NCBI RefSeq assembly: GCF_002878395.1
Contig: NC_061115.1
Span: 94,675,364-94,739,363, forward strand
DNA length: 64,000 bases
Reading direction: 5' to 3'
Origin: Capsicum annuum
Taxonomy: Eukaryota > Streptophyta > Magnoliopsida > Solanales > Solanaceae
This document shows, one piece after another, positions 1 through 10,085 of this stretch (positions within the stretch are counted from its first letter, which is position 1; each line of letters opens with the position of its first letter). Both the position numbers and the translations under genes were made by a program. The notes beneath the pieces were generated by a model that was given only the letters and a program-made list of their open reading frames with translations, had not been told where the DNA came from and made no database searches.

Positions 1-1535
1 TATAGTTTTTTTATGGGTCGTATGGTTTAGATTTTTTCCTTCACTTAATTTGAGACTTAGTAAATTAACTTGGATCTGAGTACGAGTGGCTCACCATGAG
101 CCAAAAATTAAGGTACGAGTCATACCATTGACTCTTATAGTAGATAGAGTTCAAACTTTCTTTGGTTTTATTCTGGCAGTGATACTGTTTAGGGGTAGTA
201 ATCATATGGTTGGGCATAACTTGAGTGGTAAGTCATATGGTGGACAGTGTTGGCTTAAAGGTAGAGGCCTAGGGTATGAGTGGTAGGTAACACTCGTATG
301 GAAGGGTACGACTGGTACGGAGGAGTCGTATGATCTGATGGGAATTTTAAGCTATTTATGATAGGGGTAATTTGGACATTTCTGCACTTAACCTTTTAAT
401 GCCCTATGAATTATATCCCTATTGGGACATTATTTAGCAAATTATTCTAACCTTACTTAAACCTCTCTCTAATTATCTCTAAGGATTTTGATAAAGAAAG
501 GCTATGGTCTAATATAGAGGATCAATTTTGGGCTTGTTCAAGTGATTTCTCTCCATAATCTTCAAAATTTAATGCATGTACTCCTCCCTCATTGTTAGTT
601 TCAACTAAATCCTTGTTTTATGAAATATTTTTATGTTATAATTATTGTATTGTTTTGGGGTTTTCAAACATATACTGGGGGTTTTGGTATTAATTGATTG
701 GTTATGGTTTTTCCCCTGTTTCAGTTATGTTTTTAATGCTTTAATGTTGGTTTGTACAATAAGTTTCATGGGAATGGTAAATTGGTAATTTTAATTGGTT
801 TTGGAAACACTATGCCCCCAACATGTTTGATAAATGGCCTATGATAGTATTTTACTATATTATTGGACTTTTAATGAAACTTTTTCATTGTATGGCTTGG
901 TAACTTAACCCTAAATGGTATATATGGATTCGAATGGTTAAATGGTAGGGTTTGGTGGTCATCATCATTATTAATTAAACTTTCTTGGGGGTTACAAGGG
1001 AATCCCCCATGTAAGCAGGTAATGAACAACTTTTGGGGTACACGGGATTCCCCAAGAAAATATAACAAAAGAACACTTGTGGGGTATACGGGATTCCCCC
1101 AAATTAACTTGATAATGTAATGTATGGGTACATGGGAATCCCTTTACACAAAAAGGTTGTCTAAGGACATTGCTTGCAAGCTATAGTCAGTATAATGTTG
1201 CCACTACTTATAGCCCTGGTTAATAACAATGGAATACAGGTTTGGTAGGATGGTAATGGTTTTAATTAGGAAATAATTATAGGGTGTGATAGTTATTCAT
1301 AAAGGTGAGAGTCCAATGGAAACTCATATTTGTCTATATAAGAGTTTGTCATAGTGACCATATATGATACTATGAGGTTCATGGGAAGCCTCTAAGTACA
1401 CTGGACATATGTATCATGGAGAGCGAAGGGTACCCATGAATTCCCAACTCTTTTGGTATCGCCTATTTATGTGGCTATATACATTAGGGCCCGTTTAGAG
1501 AGTTATATTGGACCCATATAGTCCCTAATATTTCT
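1..1535 (+). repeat. 5' LTR of element I, truncated at both sides
   Basis: The sequence is collinear with about 6114-7660 of the 3' LTR, including the shared phrase around 83 and 6197 and the GGGGTACA-type array at 985-1147. Similarity stops near 1530-1540, where the 3' LTR continues for about 800 more bases. The LTR's U5 end, the primer binding site and the start of gag are therefore missing on this side. The first ~180 LTR bases lie before the window. Confidence 0.85.
985..1147 (+). repeat. Short tandem array of G-run/C-run units in family A LTR
   Basis: Four units start near 985, 1031, 1076 and 1123, spaced about 47 bases. Each has the form GGGGTACAyGGGATTCCCC with small changes. The G-run and C-run within a unit are complementary, so each unit can fold on itself. 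The equivalent array is at 7099-7265 in the 3' LTR, and reverse-complement versions are in both LTRs of element M. Confidence 0.75.
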
Positions 1536-1559
1536 TGAGTTTCACCAGTTACTTCTAGT

Positions 1560-2690
1560 CCTTCTTAGGGTGAGGTAAAGAATTCAAAATTTTATCAATC
1601 AATTCATATTAGTTCTTTGTTGGTTGCTGCTCAGGCAGAGTGGGATGCATCTGGCGTTTTATCTGCTGAGGCTACTAGGGTTGGCCAGTTTAGGAAGATA
1701 AATTCTCCTACTTTTACTAGTGTCAAAGTGGATGAGGATCCTTAGATATTCTTGGATAAGATGGAGAAAATCTTCTGGCCAATATAGGCCACAAATAAGG
1801 AAAGGGTGAATTTTACTTCTTATTAGCTTGCATATATGCTATACCAATGTTACGAGGAGTGGAATAGAGAGAGCGGTGATGTTGAGGAGTCATTTCTGTG
1901 GGAGACTTTCCCTAACATTATTGTAGATTTTTTCTTTCCTCAGGAGTTAAGAAAAGTGATGGTGGAGGAATTTGTCAACTTGAGACAAGGAAAGATATCT
2001 GTCAAGCAATATGCCTTGAAATTCTATCAGCTGTCAAGGTATTCTTAGAAATTAATGTTTGATATAAGGGAAAGAAGGAGAAATTTCACCTCTAGACTGT
2101 CAAGGTATTTGATCCTTTAAAGCAAAACTACATTACTAATCAAGGTTATGAATATTTCTAGGTTGGTGGTTCATATTCAATAGGTTGTAGAGGAAAAGAG
2201 GAAGCAAGCTGAGTTTTGAGAAAGAAAATCCAAGAAGTTCAGGTCTTTTAAATAGGGTGGTGCTCAACCACAAGGTGGTTGGGATGGAGATAAGTGGCCA
2301 AAGAAGAAGTATGGGAGTTTTGGTTCCTTCTCTATAGCTATTGATCCTTACCCAAAATAGTCGGGTGATAAGTGTCAATCGAGTGGTGATAATTTTTGGG
2401 CCTAGGGTTCCCAATCTCTGGAAAGTGGGGCTCAGTTGGCATTATCGTGACCTTATTGGTTGTTTTTTAATATATTGCATAGGGATTTCTGTGATGAGGA
2501 GACGGACAAATGTTTTAAATGTCGTCAGCCAAGACATATGCTCAAAATTATCCAGTTGGCAAGGGCTCTTTAGGGAAGAGCAAGGCTCTGGTTGCTTCAT
2601 CTATGGCTTTTACACCAAAGGGTGTTGTTCCTATAACTGTTTCTACTTTTGGTGCAGCACAGTTGGAATAGTTTATATGCTCTTTCTACT
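1560..2690 (+). pseudogene. gag pseudogene of element I (capsid and zinc knuckle)
   Basis: Gag would form the nucleoprotein particle that packages element RNA. The translated remnant keeps typical plant gypsy Gag landmarks: VGQFRKINSPTFT near 1682, WETFPNIIVDFFFPQELRK near 1900-1955, and EEFVNLRQGKISVKQYALKFYQLS at 1966-2040 (quoted in overlapping pieces, with several frames needed). A basic Q/K-rich stretch follows at 2180-2320. A zinc-knuckle remnant, CFKCRQPRHM, starts at 2511; its later cysteine is lost. Stops include TAG at 1744 and 2047. The N-terminal ~60 residues are missing because the LTR is fused directly to mid-gag near 1535. Confidence 0.82.
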
Positions 2691-3085
2691 AAATAGAAAT
2701 TTGAAGCATCAACAAATATCGTGACTGGTATATTACAACTTTTTTCTCATGATGTGTATTGTTTGTTTGATCTTGGTTCCACTCTCTCTTATGTGACCCC
2801 ATTTGTGGCTATGTATTTTGGTTATGATCCTAAGGTTATTTCATATCTTTTTTCTATTTCTACCCCGATAAGTGACTTAAAGGTTGCTAATAGAATCTAT
2901 AGGGTGTGTGTGGTATCTGCTGGTTGTAAGCAAACTTTTGTCGATTTGTTTAAACTTGATATGGTCAATTTTGATGTTATTTTATGGATGGATTGGTTAC
3001 ACTCTTGTTACACATCCTTAGATTGGCAGACCTGTAATATTGTTTTTAAGTTCCGTAGTGAACCGATTATTGAGTAGAAGGGTAG
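2691..3085 (+). pseudogene. Retropepsin-like protease pseudogene of element I
   Basis: A retroviral-type aspartic protease would cut the Gag-Pol polyprotein. One open stretch covers almost the whole domain and stops at TAG 3075. It contains the active-site region LFDLGSTLSYVTPF (about 2770-2810), where family members usually have FDPGS or DTG/DSG. The distal motif MVNFDVILWMDWLHSCY follows at about 2958-3010; relatives have ILGMDWL, so the glycine is changed to Trp. It sits between the gag zinc knuckle and the RT N-terminus, as expected for gypsy Pol. Confidence 0.85.
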
Positions 3086-3159
3086 TCCCCTAGCTCCTAG
3101 AGAAAGGTTTATTGCTTATCTTAGAGCTTAGAGATTAATCTCTAAAGGGTGCCTCTATC

Positions 3160-3740
3160 ATTTAGTCCGATTTAAAGGTTCTAACTCAGAAAGTCCTTTC
3201 TTGGATTCAGTTCTGGTGGTAAATGAGTTTACAAAGGTCTTTTCAGATTATCTTTCTAGTGTTTTTATAGATAAGGATATTGAGTTTGGTATTGATTTAG
3301 TTCCGAACACTCCTCCAATATATATTCCTCCTTATAGAATGGCTTCGCCTTAATTAAAGGAACTAAAAGAGCAACTTTAAGATCTCTTGGATAAAGGTTT
3401 CATCCATCCTAGTGTGTCCACGTAGGGTGCACCTGTACTATTCATGCAAAAGAATGATGGTTCCCTTCGAATATGCATTAATTATTGACTATTGAATAAG
3501 GTGACGGTCAACAACAAGTGTCCTCTTTAAAGGATAAATTACTTGTTTGATTAGTTTCAAGGTGCCAAATTCTTTTTAAGATAGATCTTCGGTCTGGATA
3601 TCATCAGCTTAAGATTAGGGAGGTGGATACCCCTAAGACTTCTTTTCGTACTTTGTATGGGTACTTTGAGGGGATTATGGTGGATTTTTAAAAGATGGTT
3701 GTGGTTAAAAGGTGTCCTAGACCCACGACTACATTAGACA
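3160..3740 (+). pseudogene. Reverse transcriptase pseudogene of element I, active site deleted
   Basis: The remnant begins with the linker [11 protein letters not shown], then a region like the family's FPDDLPGVPPDREIDFGIDL (3240-3300). It continues with IPPYRMASP (3325-3350), LLDKGFIHPSVST (3383-3425) and GSLRICINY (3460-3487). Near 3672 the text jumps from GYFEG to GIMVDF, so the palm segment that should carry the F/Y-x-D-D motif is absent, together with about 350 bases present in elements IV and U. Several TAA/TAG stops interrupt the frame. The deletion alone would abolish DNA synthesis. Confidence 0.85.
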
Positions 3741-4290
3741 TTTAGAGCATCTTGGGTTTGGGTGGGTATTATAAGCGGTTCATGTAAATTTTATTGATGA
3801 TAGCTACCCCATTAACTAAGTTGACTAAGAAGAGGGTAGAGTTTTCCTGGTTAGATGCTTGTTAGGGGAGTTTTGAGAAGCTGAAGGATAAGCTAACTTT
3901 GGGTCTTATTTTGACATTGCCGAAAGGCAATGAGGGTTTTGTAGTTTATCACAATGAGACTCGAATTTTACTTGGTTGCATTTTATGCAGCATGGGAAGG
4001 TGATTGGATATGCTTTTAGGAGGTTGAAGGTGCATAAGAGAAATTATCCTACTCATGATTTGGAGATTTTAGTGGTGGTTTTTGCTTTGAAAATCTAACG
4101 GCATTATTTTTATGGGGTGAACATGGGCATCTTTCTAATCATAAGAGTATATAATATGTGTTCACTCAGAAGGAGCTAAATCTTAGGCAGAGGAGATGGT
4201 TTAAGCTTTTCAACGACTATGATATGTCTTTAATACCACCAAGGTAAAGCTAACGTGGTTGCTGATGCTCTTAGCAGGTTATCCACGAGG
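3741..4290 (+). pseudogene. RNase H pseudogene of element I
   Basis: RNase H would remove RNA from the RNA:DNA hybrid during replication. Recognisable pieces are [18 protein letters not shown] (about 3975-4030), [20 protein letters not shown] (4032-4095) and the classical C-terminal KANVVADALSRLS (4246-4284). The N-terminal catalytic stretch (normally VYCDAS) is degraded near 3945-3960. Frameshifts and the stop at 4097 break it. It lies directly between the RT remnant and the integrase, the normal gypsy order. Confidence 0.82.
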
Positions 4291-5745
4291 AGTTTAGCTT
4301 ATGTGGATAAGGAGAGGTGGGAATTGGTAAAGGATATACACCACTTGGCTAATCTTGGAGTTTGTCTCTTTGACTCTAATAATGGTGATGTGATGGTATA
4401 AGAAGTGGTTAGGTCATCTTTTGGTGCAAAGATCAAGGAAAAGAAAATTTTAGATCCCATCTTAATGAAAATCAAGAGTGATATGGGTGAACAAAGGTTG
4501 ATGGTGCTTGAGATCAACGTTAATGGTGCCTTGAGGTACTAAAGGAGATTATGTATTTCTGACATCGATGGTTTGTGACAAAGGATTTTTGCTGAGGTGC
4601 ATGGATTGCATTTTGTTATACATCCCAGTCCGACAATAATGTATCATAATCTCAAGGAGATATATTAGTGTAATAGAGTGAAAAAGGGATGTGGTTGATT
4701 TTGTGGCCAAGTGTATTGTGTGCCAAGAAGTTAAATTTGAGCACAAGAGGCCTGGAGGGTTGTATCAAGAAATTGAGTTGCCTGAATTGAAATGGGAGGT
4801 GATCAATATTGATTTCATTATTGGTCGTCTTGGGTCTCAGAACCAATTTGATTCAATTTGGGTTATCGTGGATAGCATGACAAAGTCCACTGACTTTTTG
4901 CCAATGAGGACTAACTTTTTGGATGAGGACTATGTGAGATTGTATATTCATGAGATTGTAAAACTTCATGAGGTACCTATTTTGAGTATCTCTGATCGTG
5001 GTACACAATTTTCTTTGCATTTCTGGCGGTCGTTTCAGAAGGTGTTGGGTACTAAGGTAAGTCTAAGTACTGTTATTCATCCGTAGAAGGATGGGAAATT
5101 GGGTTGAGCATCTACCAATGGTAGAGTTTGCTTAAAAAATTAGTTATTATTCTAGCATTAGAATAGTCCTTTTTGAGGCATTGTATGGTAGGAGATGTAG
5201 ATCTCCTATTGGATGGTTTAACTTGGTGAGGCGGATATGTGCAGTCTGGATTTAGTTTATCAGGCTATGGAAAAGGTGAATATGATTAAGGATAGGCTTA
5301 AAGCTGCCCAAAATTACCAAAAGTCGCATACGAATGTTAGGGGTAGAGACTTGGAGTTGGAGGTTGGGGACAAGGTGTTCCTAAAAGTATCTTCCATGAA
5401 GGGAGTAATGAGGTTTGGTATAAAGGGGAAGCTCAGAACTCAGTATGCTGGTCCTTATGAGATTTTACAAAAGCTTGGTAAAGTGGTGTATGAATTGGAA
5501 TTTCCTTCTATTTTGAGCTCCATTCATCCTGTATTTCATGTCTCTGCGTTTAAAAAGTGTCTTAGTGATCCTTCCTCGATAGTTCCTTTGGTAGGATTGG
5601 GTATGTTAGATTCTCTATCTTATGAAGTGGTCCCTAGTTTGATATTGGATTGATAGGTTCATCATTTACAGTCTAAGAATATAGCCTCAGTTATGGTTGA
5701 ATAGTAGAACCACGAGGTGGAAGAGGCTACATGGGAAGTGTAAGC
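4291..5745 (+). pseudogene. Integrase pseudogene of element I, catalytic Glu region deleted
   Basis: Integrase would insert the cDNA into the chromosome. The HHCC zinc domain is traceable as HPSPTIMYHNLKEIY (about 4621-4667) and CIVCQEVKFEHKRPGGL (from 4712). The core has INIDFIIG with the first catalytic Asp at 4811-4813 and SDRGTQF with the second Asp at 4994-4996. After IHP and KDG (about 5080-5095) the text jumps to WVEHLPMVEFA, so the segment that should hold the catalytic Glu (family GQAER) is gone. The C-terminal domain is well kept from 5237 to 5653: VGDKVFLKVSSMKGVMRFG, then GPYEIL and HPVFHVSAF. A tail resembling VEEATWE follows at 5719-5740. I do not see a clear chromodomain. Confidence 0.87.
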
Positions 5746-5920
5746 GGGCCTGAAGTCCAATTATCCTTATTTGTTTTATGCTCCAGATGTTCATGCGGAA
5801 GGTATGTATTCTTGATTACATCTTTTTTTTCTAACTTGGTTAAATTTAATGGTTGATAATGCAGATGAATTTTTCATATATTTGATCTACCTTGTCCGTC
5901 ATTCGGGGACGAATGATCCT
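5746..5920 (+). other. 3' untranslated spacer of element I
   Basis: This short AT-rich stretch lies between the integrase tail and the polypurine tract. It includes the phrase GTCATTCGGGGACGAATGATCC (5898-5919, quoted from the sequence in 20-base terms as CATTCGGGGACGAATGATCC), an imperfect palindrome CATTCg..cGAATG. Similar CATTC/GAATG text precedes the 3' LTR in elements IV and M. I see no coding potential. Confidence 0.6.
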
Positions 5921-5932
5921 AGTGGAGGAGAC
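5921..5932 (+). other. Polypurine tract of element I
   Basis: AGTGGAGGAGAC lies immediately before the 3' LTR, which starts TGAAACACC at 5933. A purine-rich tract in this position primes plus-strand DNA synthesis in LTR elements. Element M has the related TTAGAAGAGAC at the equivalent position on the minus strand. Confidence 0.85.
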
Positions 5933-8470
5933 TGAAACACCCTGGGTTTGGATCCTTAGAAAATTTCTTAGATTTTTAGATTCTATACATCATATGACTT
6001 TTGGGTACCATCCGTATAATGGGGTTCAGTTGGTATGCTATTGGTCGTATGCTAACAAGTGTTGTTTGGTAGGGTTATTAGTTTCTAGAATAGGTACAAC
6101 TTGGTGGGTACGAGTCCAATGGTTGGTGATGGGTCATATTGTTTGTTTTTTTCCTTCATTGAATGTTAGACATCGTAACTTAACTTGGATTTGAGTACGA
6201 GTGGCTCACAATGAACCATAAGTTAGGGTATGAGTCATACCATTGACTTCTATAGAAGACAATGTTCAAACTTTTTTTCATACTATTTTGCCAGAGATAC
6301 GGTTTCGGGGTAATAATCATATGGTGGGGTACGACTTGGATTTGGGTAAGTCATATGGTGGGCAATATTGGGTCCAACAGGGATGCTTAGGATATGACTG
6401 GCGGGTACCACTTTTATAGAAGGGTACGATTGATATGGGGAGTCGTACCATTTGATGGGAATTTTAAGTTGTTTAAGATGGGGTAATCTAGACATTTCAC
6501 CAATTAATCTCTTAAGTCCCCACATCTTATATCACTATTGGGACATCATTTACCCTATTATTCTAAACTTAAACACTTAGAAACTCTCTCTAAGGCTCTT
6601 CGGTAAAGAAAGGTTAGGGTTTTATCTAGAGGATCAGTTTGGGGGTTTTATGAGTAATTTCTCCCCCATCATCTTCGTAACCTAATGCATGTACTCCTCA
6701 CTCATTGAAAGTTCCAACTACCGACATGTTTTATACAATGTTTTCATGGCATGATTATTGTTTGGGGTTTCAAACATATGTTGGGGGTTTTGGTATTAAA
6801 TGCTAGGTTGTGGTTTTTCCCATATTTTAATTATGTTTTTACATGATTTAATGGCGGTTTGTACAATTTCTTGCATGGGAATAGTAAATTGGTAATTGGA
6901 ATTGGTTTTGGAAACACTATGCCCCCAAAATGTTTGATAAAATGCCAACGATAGTGTTTTACTATATTATTTGACTTTAACGGAACTATTGCAATGTATA
7001 GTTTGGTAATGAAACCCTATATGGTATAAATGGTTTAAACGGATTGGAATGGTTAAATGGTAAGCTTTGGTGGTCATGGTTATGTTTAATTAAACTTTCT
7101 TTTGGGGTAAAAGGGAATCCCCCAAGTAAAGATGCTAATGAACAACTTGTGGGGTACATGGTATTCCCCCAAGAAAACATAATAATGGAACGCTTTTGGG
7201 CTACTCGGGATTCCCCTAAGCTAACTTTATATTATAATCTATGGGTACATGGGAATCCCTTTACACAAAAATGTTAGCTAAGGATGTTACTTGCAAGCTA
7301 TAGTGGTATAGATATACCAATACTTATTGTCTTGGTTAATAATAATAAAATAATGGTTTGGTTGGAAGGTAATGGTTTCAATTGGGATATAATGGTGGGG
7401 TATGATAGCTAATTTTCTAATTTTGAAGTTGAGAGTCCAATGGATGGACACTGGAAACTCATGTTTGCTGACAAAGGGTTGGTCATAGTGACCATATATG
7501 ATAATATGAGGTACATGGGAATCGTCTAAGTACACTGTACATAAGTATCACGGAGAGCAAAGGGTACTCGGGAATCCCCCACTCTTATAGTATCTCTGGT
7601 TCGTGTTGCCATATGCATTGGAGCCCGTTCAGGGGGTTTCACTACACCAATATAGCCCGTGGGTGGTTCTAGTATGGTTAAGCTACACATATCTAGGTTA
7701 ATGGTTTAAAGGCATGCTAAACCCGACTCCTTTTCCTTGCATATTTATATTTATATGAATGGTTGTGTGCATATGGTTGGTTTACTTAGTTTTACTGCAT
7801 GACATTATTTTATCCTTATCCTGAGTTCATGCTAGCGTTCACCCACTAACCCATCTTCAGCCGACTTTATCCCCAAGCGGTGCAGGAACCGACCATTCTA
7901 CTCCTCTTGCTTAGTGATCAGATTCATGATCACCTATTCGATTGAAGTGGTGAGCTTCCATATTCCGAAAGTCTCCATTTAATATCATTGATGTCTTTTC
8001 CTACTTTGGTATTTTTGTGGATATTGGTTTTGGCTATCATTGGGGGCATATCGCAACTGGATATTGTTTTTCTTTTTGTTAGAGGCATGTATGACTATAA
8101 TGTGTTGGAATAGGTGGTATCGTTATTGGTGTCAGCCTTAGTATTGGCATTAGTATTGGGGATGATACCATTTGACTGAATTTATGGTTGTTCTATCCTT
8201 CTATGTTATCTCATGGATAGGAACTTTATTTTTATATTGATTTGATTATGGTTGTTTGTTGGAAATGGATGGCTGGACTTTTTTGGGTTGTTCATAGTTA
8301 TAGACCTTTCCCAGAGTGGGATCGTAAAAAACGCTATCTTGTTATACATTCAGAATTCATCCGACTAAAGGTATGCATATTTCGAGGTTAGGTTGGGTAA
8401 CGGGGGTGGTACCCAGTCCTAGTTGGACCTGGGATGCCCATTATAAAAATGCCATAGTTCAGGTCATGTC
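5933..8470 (+). repeat. 3' LTR of element I (family A, 2538 bp)
   Basis: It starts TGAAACACCCTGGG directly after the polypurine tract and ends GGTCATGTCA at 8470, giving the TG...CA ends of an LTR. Its length agrees with the 2544-2545 bp LTRs of element M, the same family. It contains the G-run/C-run array at 7099-7265 and a candidate TATA-type core, CTTATATCAC near 6526. The small open frames inside it are chance. Right of 8470 the minus-strand RT of element N begins at once. Confidence 0.88.
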
Positions 8471-9460
8471 AGAACCATCGGAAAGGAATCTCTTTCCAAG
8501 TCAATCAGGACATAGGGGTTGAAATACTAGCCAAACTCTCGACAAAGCGCCTATAATAACCAGCAAGACTAATAAAGCTATGAACCTCAGTCGGAGATAT
8601 AGGTCTAGCCCAATAACAGATCGTCTCTATCTGGACTGGGTCTACCATAATACCTTCCTTATACACCACATGTCCAATAAATGTCACCGACTCAAGCCAA
8701 AACTCATACTTGGAGAACTTGGCTAAAAGTAGGTGATCTCTCAAAGTCTGGAGCACGATCCTCAAATACTTCGCATGCTCCTCACTACTCCTTGAACAAA
8801 AGGATGTCATTAATGAACATAATCACAGGGAATCCCAACAAGGCCTGAACGCTCGGTTCATCAAATCCATGAATGCAACTATGGCATTATTCAACCCTAA
8901 AGACATCACTAAGAACTCATAATGACCACACCGGTCCTAAAAGTTGTATTTGGAACATTCTCAGCCTGAATCCTCAACTAATTGTAACAAAATCTCAAAT
9001 CAATCATAGAAAAAACTGTTGCACCTTGAAACTAGTCAAACAAGCAATCAATTCGAGGCATAGGATAATGGTTCTTCACAGTCACTTTATTAAGCTACCT
9101 ATAATAAATGCATATACGCATGGAACCATCTTTCTTCTTTAAAAATAATACAAAAGCTCCCCAAAGAGATGCACTCGGTGCAATTAAACCCTTACCAAGT
9201 AGATCCTAAAGCTGATAATTTAGTTCATTAAGCTCGGCCAGAGCAATACGGTAAAGTACCAAAGAAATAGGTCGGGTGCCAAGCTTGAGATCTATCGGAA
9301 ACTCAGTCTCATGGATGGGGGGAATACCAAGCAGGTCGCTAAGAAATATATCAGGAAACTCACAGAAAAATGGAACAAAGTCAAGAGACTGACTCTCCAC
9401 TCTAGTATCACAAATATAAGCGAGATAGTACTCTCAACCCCTTCAAATTAGTCTACTATA
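8471..9460 (-). pseudogene. Reverse transcriptase pseudogene of element N (minus strand)
   Basis: Read on the minus strand, the N-terminal part (9400 to 9206) has FPDIFLSDLLGIPPIHETEF and a PxxYRIA motif, clear gypsy RT landmarks. The middle (9200 to 8830) is frameshifted but shows the [13 protein letters not shown] and PRIDCLFD-like parts. The catalytic motif at 8797-8817 reads FINDIL instead of FIDDIL: the first Asp codon has become AAT (8809-8811), a single G-to-A change. The C-terminal part (8810 to 8505) carries [26 protein letters not shown] and [13 protein letters not shown]. The rest of N's pol should lie beyond element I, outside the window. Confidence 0.87.
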
Positions 9461-10080
9461 ATACATATAATAGATAATCCCCATCGGCTCATTACTAATT
9501 TCTCTCTTCCATAAGACTAGAGCTACACTGGGAATAGCTAAGTAACGGTCTTGGAAAAGAGAGATTAACATTTAACTAAAATCAAAGACTAAAGAAAAAT
9601 AATTCAAATAAATTATCATTTTACTTAATATTTTCTTTAAAAGATACTTTAGAAAACATAACTGCATGATAGTGGGATAACCAGTCCATGCCTAAAATTA
9701 TATCATAATCCACAATATCCAAATAACAAGATTAGCATAAATATTACACTAGTAACAGTCTAAATACATGATCTCAAAACCGATCCACTACTAAAGAATC
9801 ACCCATGGGAGTAGACACGCATAATAAAGCACATAATGAATCAAAAGACAACTCCAACCAGGTTGCATAATAAGTAGAAATATACGAATAAGTGGATCCT
9901 TGATCAAATAAAGCAAGGGCCGACGGGTGGCACACCAAAATCGTACCTGAAACTACAACATCCAAGGTTTCAGCCTCGGGTGTAGCAATTACTGCATGCA
10001 ACTAACCATGTATGGTACCTTTCTAGGCACCTAACTAACCTCCTATTATACCTTCCTGATAACTTTCCCGAGAACCTTGT
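9461..10080 (-). pseudogene. Gag end and protease pseudogene of element N (minus strand)
   Basis: On the minus strand the stretch 10001 to 9774 reads LHAVIATPEAETLDVVVSGT, then ALFDQGSTYSYIS. The latter is the retropepsin active-site region with the usual FDPGS or DSG Asp present but the following residue changed. It ends with STPMGDSLVVDR. Downstream (9770 to 9461) the distal protease part and the linker to RT are degraded by stops and frameshifts. The upstream end at 10081 is the left target-duplication copy made by element M. The reading continues at 31171, where N's gag resumes. Confidence 0.85.
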
Positions 10081-10085
10081 AAACC
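10081..10085. other. Target-site duplication AAACC, left copy (element M)
   Basis: AAACC directly precedes the 3' LTR of M and is repeated exactly at 31171-31175 after the 5' LTR. Five bases is the normal duplication length for this class. The host gag/protease text of element N continues across the two sites. Confidence 0.85.

Larger units (their letters stand above)
1..8470 (+). mobile_element. Element I: Ty3/gypsy LTR retrotransposon (family A), 5' end outside window
   Basis: The element runs from a 5'-truncated LTR through gag, protease, RT, RNase H and integrase to a polypurine tract and a complete 3' LTR. Positions 1-1535 match the 3' LTR at an offset of about 6114. The domain order, with integrase after RNase H, defines Ty3/gypsy. 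It is inserted in the minus-strand element N, whose RT fragment begins at 8471. The presumed target duplication would start GAACC at 8471, but the left copy lies outside the window. All coding parts are broken. The polymerase also lacks the RT active-site block and the integrase glutamate region, so the copy is dead. Confidence 0.88.

Noticed and set aside
5892..6194. Plus-strand open frame of 100 codons at the 3' LTR start of I
   Set aside because: It crosses the polypurine tract and LTR edge and is not kept in the LTRs of M or U.
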